Source of the DNA: an uncultured Bacteroides sp. | Lineage (GTDB): Bacteria; Bacteroidota; Bacteroidia; Bacteroidales; Bacteroidaceae | NCBI RefSeq assembly: GCF_963678845.1 | Contig: NZ_OY787468.1 | Location: 310,001 to 374,000, forward strand | DNA length: 64,000 nt | Direction: 5' to 3' | Shown here: positions 23,711-32,437 of the stretch, piece by piece | Position numbering within the stretch: the first letter of the stretch is position 1 | Layout of the letters: each line of letters begins with the position of its first letter | Made by a program: the position numbers and the translations under genes | Notes under the pieces: generated by a model | Database searches by the model: none | Told to the model about the DNA's origin: nothing | Seen by the model: only the letters and a program-made list of their open reading frames with translations

Positions 23711-24298
23711 ATGAATAACATTAATTCAGTATGCGTATATAGTGCCTCAAGCACAAAAATTGATCAGACATATTTCAATGCAGCAACTATATTAGGTCAG
23801 CTTTTAGCAAAAAAAGAGATTCGTCTGATAAACGGTGCGGGAAGTATTGGATTAATGAGAGCTGTAGCTGATGCATCATTGCAGGCCGGAGGAAAGGTTA
23901 CCGGTGTAATACCTCGCTTTATGGTAGAACAAGACTGGCACCACAAAGGACTCACTAAGTTAGTGGAAGTAGATTCCATGCACGAAAGGAAGCAGCTAAT
24001 GGCCGATCTTTCAGATGGTGTAATAGCTTTGCCCGGAGGATGTGGAACATTGGAAGAGCTTCTTGAGATTATTACATGGAAACAACTAGGCCTTTACTTT
24101 AATCCGATTGTTATTCTCAATGTGAATAATTTCTTTGATCCGCTGCTAGCTCAACTAAACGATGCTGTGGAACAAAACTTTATGCGACCACAACATGCCG
24201 CAATATGGAGTGTGGCCAAAACTCCTGAAGAAGCTATTGATTTACTCTTCACCACCCCAAAATGGGATAAAGAAATCCGTAAGTTTGCAGCCATATGA
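23711..24298 (+). CDS. LOG-family protein (nucleoside 5'-monophosphate phosphoribohydrolase, TIGR00730 type)
   Basis: The 195-residue Rossmann-fold protein has the family signature PGGCGTLEE at 108-116 preceded by HERKQLM (about 91-97). In characterised members these form the site that cleaves the ribose 5-phosphate from nucleoside monophosphates, as in cytokinin activation in plants. The bacterial physiological substrate is unclear, and older annotations as lysine decarboxylase are wrong. Its stop overlaps the start of the DUF4271 gene by four bases (ATGA), so the two are coupled. Confidence 0.92.
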   Translation: MNNINSVCVYSASSTKIDQTYFNAATILGQLLAKKEIRLINGAGSIGLMRAVADASLQAGGKVTGVIPRFMVEQDWHHKGLTKLVEVDSMHERKQLMADLSDGVIALPGGCGTLEELLEIITWKQLGLYFNPIVILNVNNFFDPLLAQLNDAVEQNFMRPQHAAIWSVAKTPEEAIDLLFTTPKWDKEIRKFAAI

Positions 24299-25527
24299 TA
24301 GTTGAATTAAACGATAGTATCCAGAGTCAGGTTAAAAGTCAGGTTAAAACACAGAATCAGATCAAGGCTCAGGTTCCTGCAAAAAATCAGAATCAGGTTC
24401 CAACAAAGACTCAAGGTCAAGGCAGTAGCCAAATTCCGGTTAAGTTGCAGAACTCTGTTAAAAATCAAACTCAGACAAATACCCAGGGATACGCAAAAAC
24501 TCAGTCTCCGGTAAAGACTCAGATTCAGACACAGGCTAAGACACAAGTACAAGCTAAAACTTTGAATCCGGTGCAGACCAAAGTTCAGAACCAGATTCAG
24601 ACTAAAGCTCAAAATCAGGTTCCGGCGAATACCCAGATTCCACAGAAAATGCAACCCCTGATGCCGGTTCAAGCAACCGATAGCCTTCAAAAGGCACAGG
24701 CTGTGAATGACAGCATTCAGAAAGCTAAAAAAGATTCTATAGAATCAACCCAAATACCCCTATTCTATAAAGAGCAGTTTATTCCGGGAGATTCAATAAA
24801 ATGGACATCTTTGGGGCATAAGCCAGCTGGATTTGATGGTATATCCGTGCCTTATCGCCTACGAACGGATGATGGCATTACCGGACTTCTATTGTTTTGC
24901 TTTATCCTTACAGCTTACGTATTTGCATATGGGAAAAAGGCCATGATAGAGCAGGCTAAAAGTCTTTTCAGCAGAAAAGAACAGAATGATTTTTTTGGAA
25001 AGGCTACAGCTTCAGATCTTCGTCACCGTATAATGCTCCGGTTGCAGGCATGCATTCTGATGGGAATTTTTATCTTTGGTTATTTTAATGATTATAACCC
25101 TTTCACGTTTAATCAGAAATCCATTTATTGGATATTAGGCATTTACATAGGAATATGCATTGTATTTTATTCTTTAAAATGGATGTTATATAGTTTTTTA
25201 GGATGGGTTTTCTTTAATAAAAGTATAACATCTGCTTGGTTGGAGTCCTATTCAACGATCATAAACTACCTTGGAATTTGTTATTTTCCACTCGTATTAT
25301 TGATGGTATTTTATGATTTACAACCATCAATTATCCTTATAATTGGTCTTATTCTTATAATTTTTGCTAAAATACTGATGTTCTACAAATGGTTAAAGTT
25401 TTTTTTGAACAATTTGCATGGTCTTTTATATTTAATTGTGTACTTTTGTGCGCTTGAAATATTGCCTTGCTTCCTTTTGGTTCAAGGACTTTTACAAACA
25501 AATATCATATTGCAATTAAAACTTTAG
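24295..25527 (+). CDS. DUF4271 membrane protein with a long Gln/Lys-rich repetitive N-terminal region
   Basis: The C-terminal 210 residues have about seven hydrophobic segments and match the Bacteroidetes-specific DUF4271 family, of unknown function. The first 125 residues are low-complexity, built from short units such as KTQ, QVK, QNQ and KTQIQTQ. They hold almost no acidic residues, so the region is strongly basic and glutamine-rich. I see no signal peptide at the start; the repeat region precedes the first membrane segment (about residue 197). hemD follows after 4 bases, as is common in Bacteroides. Confidence 0.88.
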   Translation: MIVELNDSIQSQVKSQVKTQNQIKAQVPAKNQNQVPTKTQGQGSSQIPVKLQNSVKNQTQTNTQGYAKTQSPVKTQIQTQAKTQVQAKTLNPVQTKVQNQIQTKAQNQVPANTQIPQKMQPLMPVQATDSLQKAQAVNDSIQKAKKDSIESTQIPLFYKEQFIPGDSIKWTSLGHKPAGFDGISVPYRLRTDDGITGLLLFCFILTAYVFAYGKKAMIEQAKSLFSRKEQNDFFGKATASDLRHRIMLRLQACILMGIFIFGYFNDYNPFTFNQKSIYWILGIYIGICIVFYSLKWMLYSFLGWVFFNKSITSAWLESYSTIINYLGICYFPLVLLMVFYDLQPSIILIIGLILIIFAKILMFYKWLKFFLNNLHGLLYLIVYFCALEILPCFLLVQGLLQTNIILQLKL

Positions 25528-25531
25528 GATT

Positions 25532-26290
25532 TTGAAAATAAAGAAAGTACTCGTATCGCAACCTAAACCAACCTCAGAAAAGTCTCCTTATTATGACATA
25601 GCTGAGAGATATGGTGTAAAGATTGAATTTCGCCCTTTTATTAAGGTTGAAAGTTTATCTTCCAAAGAGTTTAGGCAACAAAAAGTGTCTATTTTAGACC
25701 ACACTGCAGTGATATTTACGTCACGCCATGCAATAGATCACTTTTTTCTCCTTTGTCAAGAGCTTCGTGTGACAATTCCTGAAACAATGAAATATTTTTG
25801 TATCACAGAGGCCGTTGCTCTTTACATACAGAAATATGTGCAGTATCGCAAACGCAAAATCTTTTTCGGCGCAACTGGAAAAATTGACGATCTTATACCA
25901 ACGCTTATTAAGCACAATACCGAGAAGTTTTTTGTTCCGATGTCCGATGTGCACAATGACGAATTAAAGAACCTTCTTGATAAAAATAACATTGTTAATA
26001 CTGAAGCTGTAATGTATCGTACAGTAAGCAATGACTTCCAGGAAGGAGAAGAATTTGATTACGATATGCTGGTATTTTTCAGCCCTTCAGGGATCTCTTC
26101 ATTAATAAAGAACTTCCCTGACTTTGACCAAAAAGACATAAAAATTGGATGTTTCGGCCCAACAACAGCAAAAGCTGTTCGTGATGCTGGCTTACGCCTT
26201 GATTTGGAAGCACCGAGCGTAAAAGCTCCTTCTATGACGGCGGCTCTTGATTTGTTTATCAAAGAAACAAATAAGGGAGATAAAAAATAA
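25532..26290 (+). CDS. hemD: Uroporphyrinogen-III synthase HemD
   Basis: HemD cyclises hydroxymethylbilane to uroporphyrinogen III in tetrapyrrole synthesis. The 252-residue protein shows the two-lobed fold with typical stretches: DHTAVIFTSRHAIDHFFLLC, VMYRTVSNDF, LVFFSPSGISSLIKNFP and IGCFGPTTAKAVRDAGL. Sequence identity in this family is always low, so the call rests on these motifs. The start is a TTG at 25532, because the first in-frame ATG would remove conserved residues; VLVSQPKPT just after is usual in Bacteroides HemD. Confidence 0.88.
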   Translation: MKIKKVLVSQPKPTSEKSPYYDIAERYGVKIEFRPFIKVESLSSKEFRQQKVSILDHTAVIFTSRHAIDHFFLLCQELRVTIPETMKYFCITEAVALYIQKYVQYRKRKIFFGATGKIDDLIPTLIKHNTEKFFVPMSDVHNDELKNLLDKNNIVNTEAVMYRTVSNDFQEGEEFDYDMLVFFSPSGISSLIKNFPDFDQKDIKIGCFGPTTAKAVRDAGLRLDLEAPSVKAPSMTAALDLFIKETNKGDKK

Positions 26291-26312
26291 CTTCAATAAT
26301 TAATTAATATTC

Positions 26313-26375
26313 AAGTCCGAGAGTTTTGTATTCACAAAGTTGTAACTTTGCGAATCAAAACTCTCGGACTTTTTA
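26313..26375 (+). terminator. Nested hairpin after hemD, containing the rnpA -7 box
   Basis: A perfect 16-base inverted repeat (26313-26328 and 26356-26371) with a T-rich tail is a strong terminator for hemD. The loop holds a smaller inverted repeat, CAAAGT/ACTTTG (26335-26340 and 26345-26350). Confidence 0.85.
26343..26350 (+). promoter_or_regulatory. Promoter -7 box for rnpA, within the hemD terminator loop
   Basis: TAACTTTG matches TAnnTTTG. Transcription would start near 26357, at the 3' arm of the terminator hairpin, giving a leader of about 30 bases before the rnpA ATG. Confidence 0.55.
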
Positions 26376-26385
26376 TAAGCTCAAC

Positions 26386-26778
26386 ATGAATATACTCACT
26401 AACGGACTATGCAAGGCTGAACGTTTAAACAGCAAAAGCACAATTGAAGAATTGTTTTCAGGAAACTCGAAATCATTCTCCATGTATCCTTTACGAGTTG
26501 TATTTATGTCTATGGAGAAAAAAGAGAACGCATTAGCATCTATTATGATCAGCGTTCCAAAAAAACGGTTTAAGCGAGCCGTGAAGAGAAACAAAGTAAA
26601 AAGACAGATAAGAGAAGGCTATAGAAAAAACAAACATGAGCTTCTGAACATTCTAAATGAAAAAGAACAAGGACTTGCTATTGCCTTTATTTATTTAAGC
26701 AACGAAATTCTCCCTACAGACTTAATAGAAAAGGCTATTAAACAGATTCTGGAAAAAATAAAAGAAAAGATACAATGA
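26386..26778 (+). CDS. rnpA: Ribonuclease P protein component RnpA
   Basis: RnpA is the protein subunit of RNase P, which cuts tRNA precursors at their 5' ends. The 130-residue protein has the family signature KRFKRAVKRNKVKRQIREGYR and the hydrophobic strand MYPLRVVFM. I chose ATG 26386; a TTG at 26326 extends the frame by 20 residues but lies within the terminator hairpin and upstream of the predicted transcript start. The stop overlaps the yidD start (ATGA). This rnpA-yidD pair is common, though here no dnaA or rpmH precedes it. Confidence 0.93.
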   Translation: MNILTNGLCKAERLNSKSTIEELFSGNSKSFSMYPLRVVFMSMEKKENALASIMISVPKKRFKRAVKRNKVKRQIREGYRKNKHELLNILNEKEQGLAIAFIYLSNEILPTDLIEKAIKQILEKIKEKIQ

Positions 26779-26996
26779 AAAAGATTCTTTCATACATTCT
26801 TTTGCTACCTATCTATTTCTACAGGGCTTGCATATCTCCCATGACCCCTGCTTCCTGCCGTTTTATGCCTACCTGTTCCGAATACGCTCTGGAAGCAATT
26901 AAAAAACACGGCCCTTTTAAAGGACTCTATCTGGCAACAAAAAGAATTCTACGTTGCCATCCATGGGGAGGCTCCGGCTTCGACCCCGTTCCATAA
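26775..26996 (+). CDS. yidD: Membrane protein insertion efficiency factor YidD
   Basis: YidD is a small inner-face protein that helps YidC insert membrane proteins. The 73-residue protein shows the whole family pattern: an N-terminal amphipathic helix, then YRACISPMTPASCRF, PTCSEYALEAIKKHG and RCHPWGGSGFDPVP, with the conserved cysteines. It overlaps the rnpA stop by four bases. Confidence 0.97.
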   Translation: MKKILSYILLLPIYFYRACISPMTPASCRFMPTCSEYALEAIKKHGPFKGLYLATKRILRCHPWGGSGFDPVP

Positions 26997-27006
26997 TCCT
27001 TTACCA

Positions 27007-27639
27007 ATGGATATTTTAGATATACATACTCACCATCTGAAAGAAAATATTTCGCAATACATTTATAATTGCGCCCCTACAGCTTTCTCTCCTCAGGAAG
27101 GCGGATATTATTCCGTGGGAATTCACCCTTGGAATATTAATTCAACAGCAGAAAGTGAATATGAACACCTTAAAAAGATTGCTTCCCATCCACAGATTAT
27201 CGCTATTGGTGAAGCCGGACTAGATAAAATGATTTCCACGGATTTATCTTTTCAGTTAGAAATCTTTAGGCTACAAATTGAACTGGCAGAAACTCTAAAC
27301 AAACCACTTATCATTCATTCTGTAAGAACTTCGAATGAAATTATTCAGTTAAAGAAGGAATTTTGTCCTAAATCGCCCTGGATAATTCATGGGTTCAGAG
27401 GAAAGAAAGAACTGGCCGACCAACTAACCGCGCAGAACATCTATCTCTCATTTGGAGAAAGGTATCAGGAAAGCGCCATTAAAAGTATTCCTTTAAACCG
27501 CCTTCTACTCGAAACTGATGAAAGTGGGAAAGAAATACTCCTGATATATAAATCGGTAGCTCAGATCCATTCACTTACAACCGAGCAGCTAGTGGCACAA
27601 GTGCAACAAAATGTCTCTCAGCTCTTTTTTAACCGATAA
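27007..27639 (+). CDS. TatD-family metal-dependent hydrolase
   Basis: The 210-residue protein is a short member of the TatD family of metal-dependent nucleases. The first metal-binding motif is LDIHTHH (residues 3-9), GEAGLDK holds the conserved glutamate, and LIIHSVR and IIHGFRG carry further histidines; LLETDESG has the last aspartate. Typical TatD has about 260 residues, so some loops are reduced. It lies 10 bases after yidD and is probably in the rnpA transcript. Confidence 0.9.
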   Translation: MDILDIHTHHLKENISQYIYNCAPTAFSPQEGGYYSVGIHPWNINSTAESEYEHLKKIASHPQIIAIGEAGLDKMISTDLSFQLEIFRLQIELAETLNKPLIIHSVRTSNEIIQLKKEFCPKSPWIIHGFRGKKELADQLTAQNIYLSFGERYQESAIKSIPLNRLLLETDESGKEILLIYKSVAQIHSLTTEQLVAQVQQNVSQLFFNR

Positions 27640-27665
27640 GTGTTGCTTGTTCGAATAAAGTGTCG

Positions 27666-27673
27666 TACTTTTG
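27666..27673 (+). promoter_or_regulatory. Promoter -7 box for tyrS
   Basis: TACTTTTG matches TAnnTTTG. GTTG at 27642-27645, a three-of-four match to the -33 TTTG, is exactly 20 bases upstream. The box is 33 bases before the tyrS ATG. Confidence 0.65.
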
Positions 27674-27705
27674 TATTCATAAACATTTAATAATAGAATC
27701 ATTCG

Positions 27706-28998
27706 ATGAATTTTGTAGAAGAATTAAAATGGCGTGGAATGGTGCATGATATGATGCCCGGCACAGAGGAATTACTGGAAAAGGAACAAGTTACCGCTTA
27801 CCTGGGAATTGACCCAACTGCCGATTCGTTGCACATTGGTCACTTATGTGGAGTAATGATGTTGCGACATTTTCAACGTTGCGGGCACAAGCCGTTAGCA
27901 TTGATTGGTGGAGCTACAGGCATGATTGGCGACCCATCCGGAAAGTCCGCTGAAAGAAATCTACTGAATGAAGAGACTTTGCGCCATAATCAGGAATGCA
28001 TTAAGACTCAGTTATCAAAGTTCCTGGATTTTGATTCCAATGCATCTAATGCAGCCGAGCTTGTGAATAATTACGACTGGATGAAAAACTTTTCTTTTCT
28101 TGATTTTGCAAGAGAGATAGGAAAGCACATCACAGTTAATTATATGATGTCAAAAGATTCTGTAAAGAAGAGATTAAGCAGCGAATCAAGTGCCGGTATG
28201 TCTTTCACAGAATTTACTTACCAATTATTGCAAGGGTATGACTTCCTTCATTTATTCGAAGCCAAAGGTTGCAAACTGCAGATGGGTGGTTCCGATCAAT
28301 GGGGTAACATTACCACCGGAACAGAATTAATCCGCCGCAAAAAAGGAGGAGAAGCATTTGCATTAACTTGTCCGCTTATAACCAAAGCAGATGGCGGTAA
28401 GTTTGGAAAAACAGAATCCGGTAATGTTTGGCTGGATCCTAAATATACCTCACCTTACAAGTTCTATCAGTTCTGGTTGAATGTAAGTGATGATGATGCC
28501 GCAAAGTACATTAAGATATTCACTGCCCTTGATAAAGAGGAAATTGATTCATTAATAGCAGAGCACACCGAAGCTCCTCACCTGCGTGTTCTTCAAAAGC
28601 GTTTAGCTAAAGAAGTAACTATCATGGTTCACTCTGAAGAAGACTATAATGCAGCAGTTGATGCTTCTAACATCCTTTTTGGCAATGCAACTTCTGATGC
28701 TTTAAAGAAACTGGACGAAGACACTCTTTTAGCCGTTTTTGAAGGCGTTCCTCAGTTTGAGATTTCTAAAGACGCCCTTACTGAAGGTGTAAAAGCAGTA
28801 GACTTGTTTACAGAGAATGCAGCAATATTTGCATCTAAAGGAGAAATGCGTAAGCTGGTTCAGGGAGGTGGAGTTTCACTGAACAAAGAAAAGCTGGCAG
28901 CCTTCGATGAATTGATCAAAGCAGACAGCCTACTGGACAACAAGTATTTACTTGTTCAAAAGGGGAAAAAGAACTATTACCTGATTATTGCAAAATAA
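27706..28998 (+). CDS. tyrS: Tyrosyl-tRNA synthetase
   Basis: TyrS charges tRNA-Tyr. The 430-residue class I synthetase has the HIGH motif as SLHIGHLCG (43-46) and the second ATP motif as KFGKTESG at about 230. The QMGGSDQWGNITTG block recognises the tyrosyl adenylate, and a C-terminal S4 RNA-binding domain covers about residues 365-430. It has its own promoter and is followed by tRNA-Gln. Confidence 0.98.
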   Translation: MNFVEELKWRGMVHDMMPGTEELLEKEQVTAYLGIDPTADSLHIGHLCGVMMLRHFQRCGHKPLALIGGATGMIGDPSGKSAERNLLNEETLRHNQECIKTQLSKFLDFDSNASNAAELVNNYDWMKNFSFLDFAREIGKHITVNYMMSKDSVKKRLSSESSAGMSFTEFTYQLLQGYDFLHLFEAKGCKLQMGGSDQWGNITTGTELIRRKKGGEAFALTCPLITKADGGKFGKTESGNVWLDPKYTSPYKFYQFWLNVSDDDAAKYIKIFTALDKEEIDSLIAEHTEAPHLRVLQKRLAKEVTIMVHSEEDYNAAVDASNILFGNATSDALKKLDEDTLLAVFEGVPQFEISKDALTEGVKAVDLFTENAAIFASKGEMRKLVQGGGVSLNKEKLAAFDELIKADSLLDNKYLLVQKGKKNYYLIIAK

Positions 28999-29014
28999 AA
29001 AATATCTTAAAAAG

Positions 29015-29046
29015 TTTGGAAGATACAGCCTATTCAGCTATCTTTG
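29015..29046 (+). promoter_or_regulatory. Promoter of tRNA-Gln
   Basis: TTTG at 29015-29018 and TATCTTTG at 29039-29046 are 20 bases apart, a full match to the Bacteroidetes promoter TTTG-N19-21-TAnnTTTG. It lies 29 bases before the tRNA. Confidence 0.8.
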
Positions 29047-29075
29047 CATCGCTTTTTAAGGAAAGCAATTAAGTT

Positions 29076-29146
29076 TGTCTCATGGTGTAATGGTAGCACT
29101 ACAGTTTTTGGTTCTGTCAGTCCAAGTTCGAATCTTGGTGAGACAA
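29076..29146 (+). tRNA. tRNA-Gln (anticodon UUG)
   Basis: The sequence folds as a tRNA. The acceptor stem is TGTCTCA/TGAGACA. The D arm contains GGTGTAATGGTAGCAC. The anticodon arm is ACAGT-TTTTGGT-TCTGT, with anticodon TTG in the standard place. The T arm loop is AGTTCGAATC. The CCA end is not encoded, as is usual in this phylum. It has its own promoter and terminator. Confidence 0.96.
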
Positions 29147-29152
29147 CAGAAA

Positions 29153-29193
29153 AGAATCTTGATTATCAATTGGTAATCGAGATTTTTTTTCGC
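29153..29193 (+). terminator. Terminator after tRNA-Gln
   Basis: A 13-base stem with G-U pairs (29153-29168 and 29172-29184 approximately) closes an AATT-type loop and is followed by a run of eight T. Confidence 0.85.
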
Positions 29194-29322
29194 CCTTATT
29201 TTAAGTAGAATCTCCCTCCTATTCGTATCTGTTTGCAACCAAAAGTCAATTTTTATATGAATTGGAACAAATTTACCATGTAATTAGACGAAAATTCCCC
29301 CATAAATAACTAATTCTTTTAG

Positions 29323-29330
29323 TAATTTTG
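29323..29330 (+). promoter_or_regulatory. Promoter -7 box for kduI
   Basis: TAATTTTG matches TAnnTTTG and lies 43 bases before the kduI ATG. No -33 element is clear. Confidence 0.5.
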
Positions 29331-29373
29331 CAATGTAGCAATTTATATCAACTTTTTAAAATCGACATAAAAG

Positions 29374-30216
29374 ATGAAAACAAATTATGAGATTCGTTAT
29401 GCTGCGCATCCTGAAGATGCAAAAAGCTATGACACCAAAAGAATTCGCAGAGATTTTCTGATTGAAAAAGTATTTACTCCAAATGAAGTAAATATGGTAT
29501 ATTCAATGTACGACCGCATGGTTGTGGGTGGTGCAATGCCTTGTGGTGAAGTGCTCAAACTAGAAGCAATTGACCCTTTAAAACAACCAATTTTCCTTCG
29601 CAACCGTGAAATCGGTATGTACAACGTAGGCGGTCCTGGTATCGTAAAAGTTGGAGATGCTCAGTTTGAACTGGAATTCAAAGAAGCACTTTATTTAGGT
29701 TCTGGTGATCGTGAAGTTACCTTTGAAAGTAAAGACGCAAAGAACCCAGCTAAATTCTACTTTAACTCATTGACTGCTCACAGAAACTATCCTGATAAGA
29801 AAGTTACTAAGAAAGAAGCTGTCGTTGCAGAAATGGGATCTCTTGAAGGTTCTAACCACCGTAACATCAACAAAATGATTGTTAATCAGGTATTGCCAAC
29901 TTGCCAGATTCAAATGGGTATGACCGAACTTGCTCCGGGTAGCGTATGGAACACTATGCCGGCTCACGTTCACTCTCGCCGCATGGAAGCTTACTTCTAT
30001 TTTGAAGTACCGGAAGATCAGGCTGTCTGCCACTTCATGGGTGAAGTAGACGAAACTCGTCACATCTGGATGAAGGGAGATCAGGCTGTACTTTCTCCTG
30101 AATGGTCAATCCACTCTGCCGCTGCAACACACAACTATACATTCATCTGGGGAATGGGTGGTGAGAACCTTGATTATGGTGATCAGGACTTCTCTAAAAT
30201 TACTGACTTAAAATAA
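29374..30216 (+). CDS. kduI: 5-dehydro-4-deoxy-D-glucuronate isomerase KduI
   Basis: KduI converts the unsaturated uronate left by pectin or glycosaminoglycan lyases (5-keto-4-deoxyuronate) into 3-deoxy-D-glycero-2,5-hexodiulosonate. The 280-residue cupin protein has the zinc ligands His198, His200 and Glu205 (AHVHSRRMEAYF) and His247 (SIHSAAA), at nearly the same positions as in E. coli KduI. kduD follows after 22 bases, encoding the next step. Confidence 0.97.
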   Translation: MKTNYEIRYAAHPEDAKSYDTKRIRRDFLIEKVFTPNEVNMVYSMYDRMVVGGAMPCGEVLKLEAIDPLKQPIFLRNREIGMYNVGGPGIVKVGDAQFELEFKEALYLGSGDREVTFESKDAKNPAKFYFNSLTAHRNYPDKKVTKKEAVVAEMGSLEGSNHRNINKMIVNQVLPTCQIQMGMTELAPGSVWNTMPAHVHSRRMEAYFYFEVPEDQAVCHFMGEVDETRHIWMKGDQAVLSPEWSIHSAAATHNYTFIWGMGGENLDYGDQDFSKITDLK

Positions 30217-30238
30217 GAACTTATAAAACGATAAGACA

Positions 30239-31033
30239 ATGGTAAATTTTTCATTAGAAGGTAAAATTGCACTTGTAACTGGTGCTTCTTACGGAATTGG
30301 TTTTGCATTGGCTACTGGCTTCTCAAAAGCAGGTGCTACAATTGTATTCAATGACATCAATCAGGAATTAGTTAACAAAGGTCTTGCTGCATACGAAGCA
30401 GAAGGTATCAAAGCACACGGTTATGTATGTGATGTTACTGACGAAGATCAGGTTAATGCTTTGGTTGCTCAGATTGAGAAAGAAGTTGGCGTTATAGATA
30501 TCCTTGTAAACAACGCTGGTATCATCAAACGTATCCCAATGATTGAAATGAGTGCAAAAGATTTCCGTCAGGTTATCGATATCGACTTGAATGGCCCATT
30601 CATCGTATCAAAGGCAGTTCTTCCATCAATGATCAAGAAAGGTCATGGTAAGATTATCAATATCTGTTCTATGATGAGTGAACTTGGTCGCGAAACTGTA
30701 TCTGCTTATGCAGCTGCTAAGGGCGGTTTGAAGATGTTGACTCGTAACATCGCTTCTGAATACGGCGAATTCAACATCCAATGTAATGGTATCGGCCCGG
30801 GTTATATCGCAACTCCACAAACTGCTCCTTTGAGAGAAACTCAGGCTGACGGTTCTCGTCATCCTTTCGATTCTTTCATTATTGCTAAAACTCCTGCTGC
30901 TCGTTGGGGAACTCCTGAAGATTTGATGGGACCAGCTGTATTCCTTGCATCTGATGCATCTGACTTCGTAAACGGACACGTTCTTTACGTAGACGGTGGT
31001 ATTCTGGCTTATATTGGTAAACAACCTAAGTAA
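30239..31033 (+). CDS. kduD: 2-dehydro-3-deoxy-D-gluconate 5-dehydrogenase KduD (SDR family)
   Basis: KduD reduces the KduI product to 2-keto-3-deoxygluconate with NAD(P)H. The 264-residue short-chain dehydrogenase has the nucleotide motif TGASYGIG (14-21), NNAG at 91-94, and the catalytic Tyr157 and Lys161 (SAYAAAK). The adjacent kduI supports the substrate. A hairpin after the stop probably reduces read-through into the next gene. Confidence 0.95.
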   Translation: MVNFSLEGKIALVTGASYGIGFALATGFSKAGATIVFNDINQELVNKGLAAYEAEGIKAHGYVCDVTDEDQVNALVAQIEKEVGVIDILVNNAGIIKRIPMIEMSAKDFRQVIDIDLNGPFIVSKAVLPSMIKKGHGKIINICSMMSELGRETVSAYAAAKGGLKMLTRNIASEYGEFNIQCNGIGPGYIATPQTAPLRETQADGSRHPFDSFIIAKTPAARWGTPEDLMGPAVFLASDASDFVNGHVLYVDGGILAYIGKQPK

Positions 31034-31049
31034 TTAATAATACAACCTA

Positions 31050-31096
31050 TGTGCCGGTGTGCCTCCATTAGGAGATTCATCGGCACATTCGTTTTT
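31050..31096 (+). terminator. Hairpin terminator after kduD
   Basis: TGTGCCG (31050-31056) pairs with CGGCACA (31081-31087), with an inner CCTCC/GGAG-type pairing, followed by TTCGTTTTT. Confidence 0.7.
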
Positions 31097-31110
31097 ACCA
31101 TAGTAATAAG

Positions 31111-32334
31111 ATGAAAAAGATATTCTATTTATTATTAGCAGCACTTCCCGCAGTTACTTGCTTCGGCAAGAATGTGAATGTAACAGTTACTAATTCTTCA
31201 TCAATAGGAAGAGATAAAGAAATAGTAGAAGTTTCAATGAGCAAGGTAAATGCCAAACTAAACCTGGCAAAAAATGCTCAGATAGTAGTTCTGGACAAGA
31301 AAGGAAAACAGGTTCCCTACCAGATTACTTACGACAAGAAATTAGTCTTCCCTACAACTGTTAAAGCAAAATCTACAGCAATATACACTATCAAGGCTGG
31401 AACTCCGGAGAAGTTTACTGTATTGGCTACCGGAAAACAGTATCCTGAACGCGTAGACGACGTGGCATGGGAGAATGATCGCATTGCATTCCGCACTTAC
31501 GGTCCGGCATTACAGGCTACTGGCGAACAAGCTTTCGGTTATGATATCTGGGTAAAAAGGGGTGAAGGTCTTGTTGTAGAAAACAGATACGCAACAGAAC
31601 TAGATAAAGAGACCAATGCCAAGATTAAGAGCCTGGCTCAAACTGATCCTGCTGCATCAAAAGCTTTAAGAGAAAAAACTTCCTACCACTTTGATCACGG
31701 CAACGGACTGGATTACTACAAGGTTGGCCCTACTTTGGGTGCAGGAACATCTGCTTTCTTAGTAGACAATAAACTGGTATATCCATATTGTTATGCCACT
31801 CAGGAGGTATTAGACAACGGTCCTTTACGTTTCACCGTGAAGCTTGTGTACAAACCACTTAATATCAAAGGCAACTCTGTTATTGAAACACGTATCGTTT
31901 CACTTGATGCCGGCTCACAGCTAAACAAAGCTCAGATATCTTTCAGCAACCTGAAAGAATCTCTGCCACTTGTTACAGGTATTGTTATTCATACCGGAAG
32001 TAAAGACTACAGCATGTCTGCAAAGAAAGGATATACAGCTTACGCAGATCCTAACGATCCGGTGAACGGACAAATCTATGTCGCTACTGTTTTCCCGTCA
32101 ACAGTGAAGGAAGCAAAAGTGATGCCTTTCACAGGAGACGAAGCTGTAAAAATTAAAGATGGAGCAGACGGACACGTGGCTGCCATCAGCAATTACATTC
32201 CAGGCACCAAGTTTACTTATTACTTCGGCGCAGGCTGGAGCAAATGGGGTTTCAAAACTTCTGCCGACTGGTACAAATATGTTGAAGAGTACGCACAGAA
32301 AGTTCGCACTCCTTTAACTGCAACAGTCAAATAA
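31111..32334 (+). CDS. Secreted DUF4861 protein next to kduID
   Basis: The 407-residue protein has a signal peptide (about 1-19, ending in CFGK) and matches the DUF4861 family, common in Bacteroidetes beside uronate-degradation genes. Visible stretches are RVDDVAWENDRIAFRTYGPALQ and the later GYDIWVKRGEGLVVENRY. No catalytic residues are established to my knowledge. A role in handling pectin- or GAG-derived uronates outside the cytoplasm is inferred from kduI and kduD upstream. Confidence 0.85.
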   Translation: MKKIFYLLLAALPAVTCFGKNVNVTVTNSSSIGRDKEIVEVSMSKVNAKLNLAKNAQIVVLDKKGKQVPYQITYDKKLVFPTTVKAKSTAIYTIKAGTPEKFTVLATGKQYPERVDDVAWENDRIAFRTYGPALQATGEQAFGYDIWVKRGEGLVVENRYATELDKETNAKIKSLAQTDPAASKALREKTSYHFDHGNGLDYYKVGPTLGAGTSAFLVDNKLVYPYCYATQEVLDNGPLRFTVKLVYKPLNIKGNSVIETRIVSLDAGSQLNKAQISFSNLKESLPLVTGIVIHTGSKDYSMSAKKGYTAYADPNDPVNGQIYVATVFPSTVKEAKVMPFTGDEAVKIKDGADGHVAAISNYIPGTKFTYYFGAGWSKWGFKTSADWYKYVEEYAQKVRTPLTATVK

Positions 32335-32357
32335 AGCATACTGATTTATAATGCAGG

Positions 32358-32392
32358 AAAGCTGTTCTGAATACTCAGGGCAGCTTTTTTTA
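32358..32392 (+). terminator. Terminator after the DUF4861 gene
   Basis: AAAGCTG-TCTGA pairs with CAGG-CAGCTTT around an AATACT loop, followed by a T-run. Confidence 0.8.
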
Positions 32393-32437
32393 TTTTCAGG
32401 CGGGAACATTCCGAATATCCCCTGAATACTTTTTGGC

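Noticed and set aside
24307..24690. 127-codon minus-strand open frame
   Set aside because: It is the antisense of the Gln/Lys repeat region; the Leu-rich translation is a by-product of the repeats.
26326..26385. TTG start extending RnpA by 20 residues
   Set aside because: The extra part lies in the hemD terminator hairpin and upstream of the predicted rnpA transcript start.
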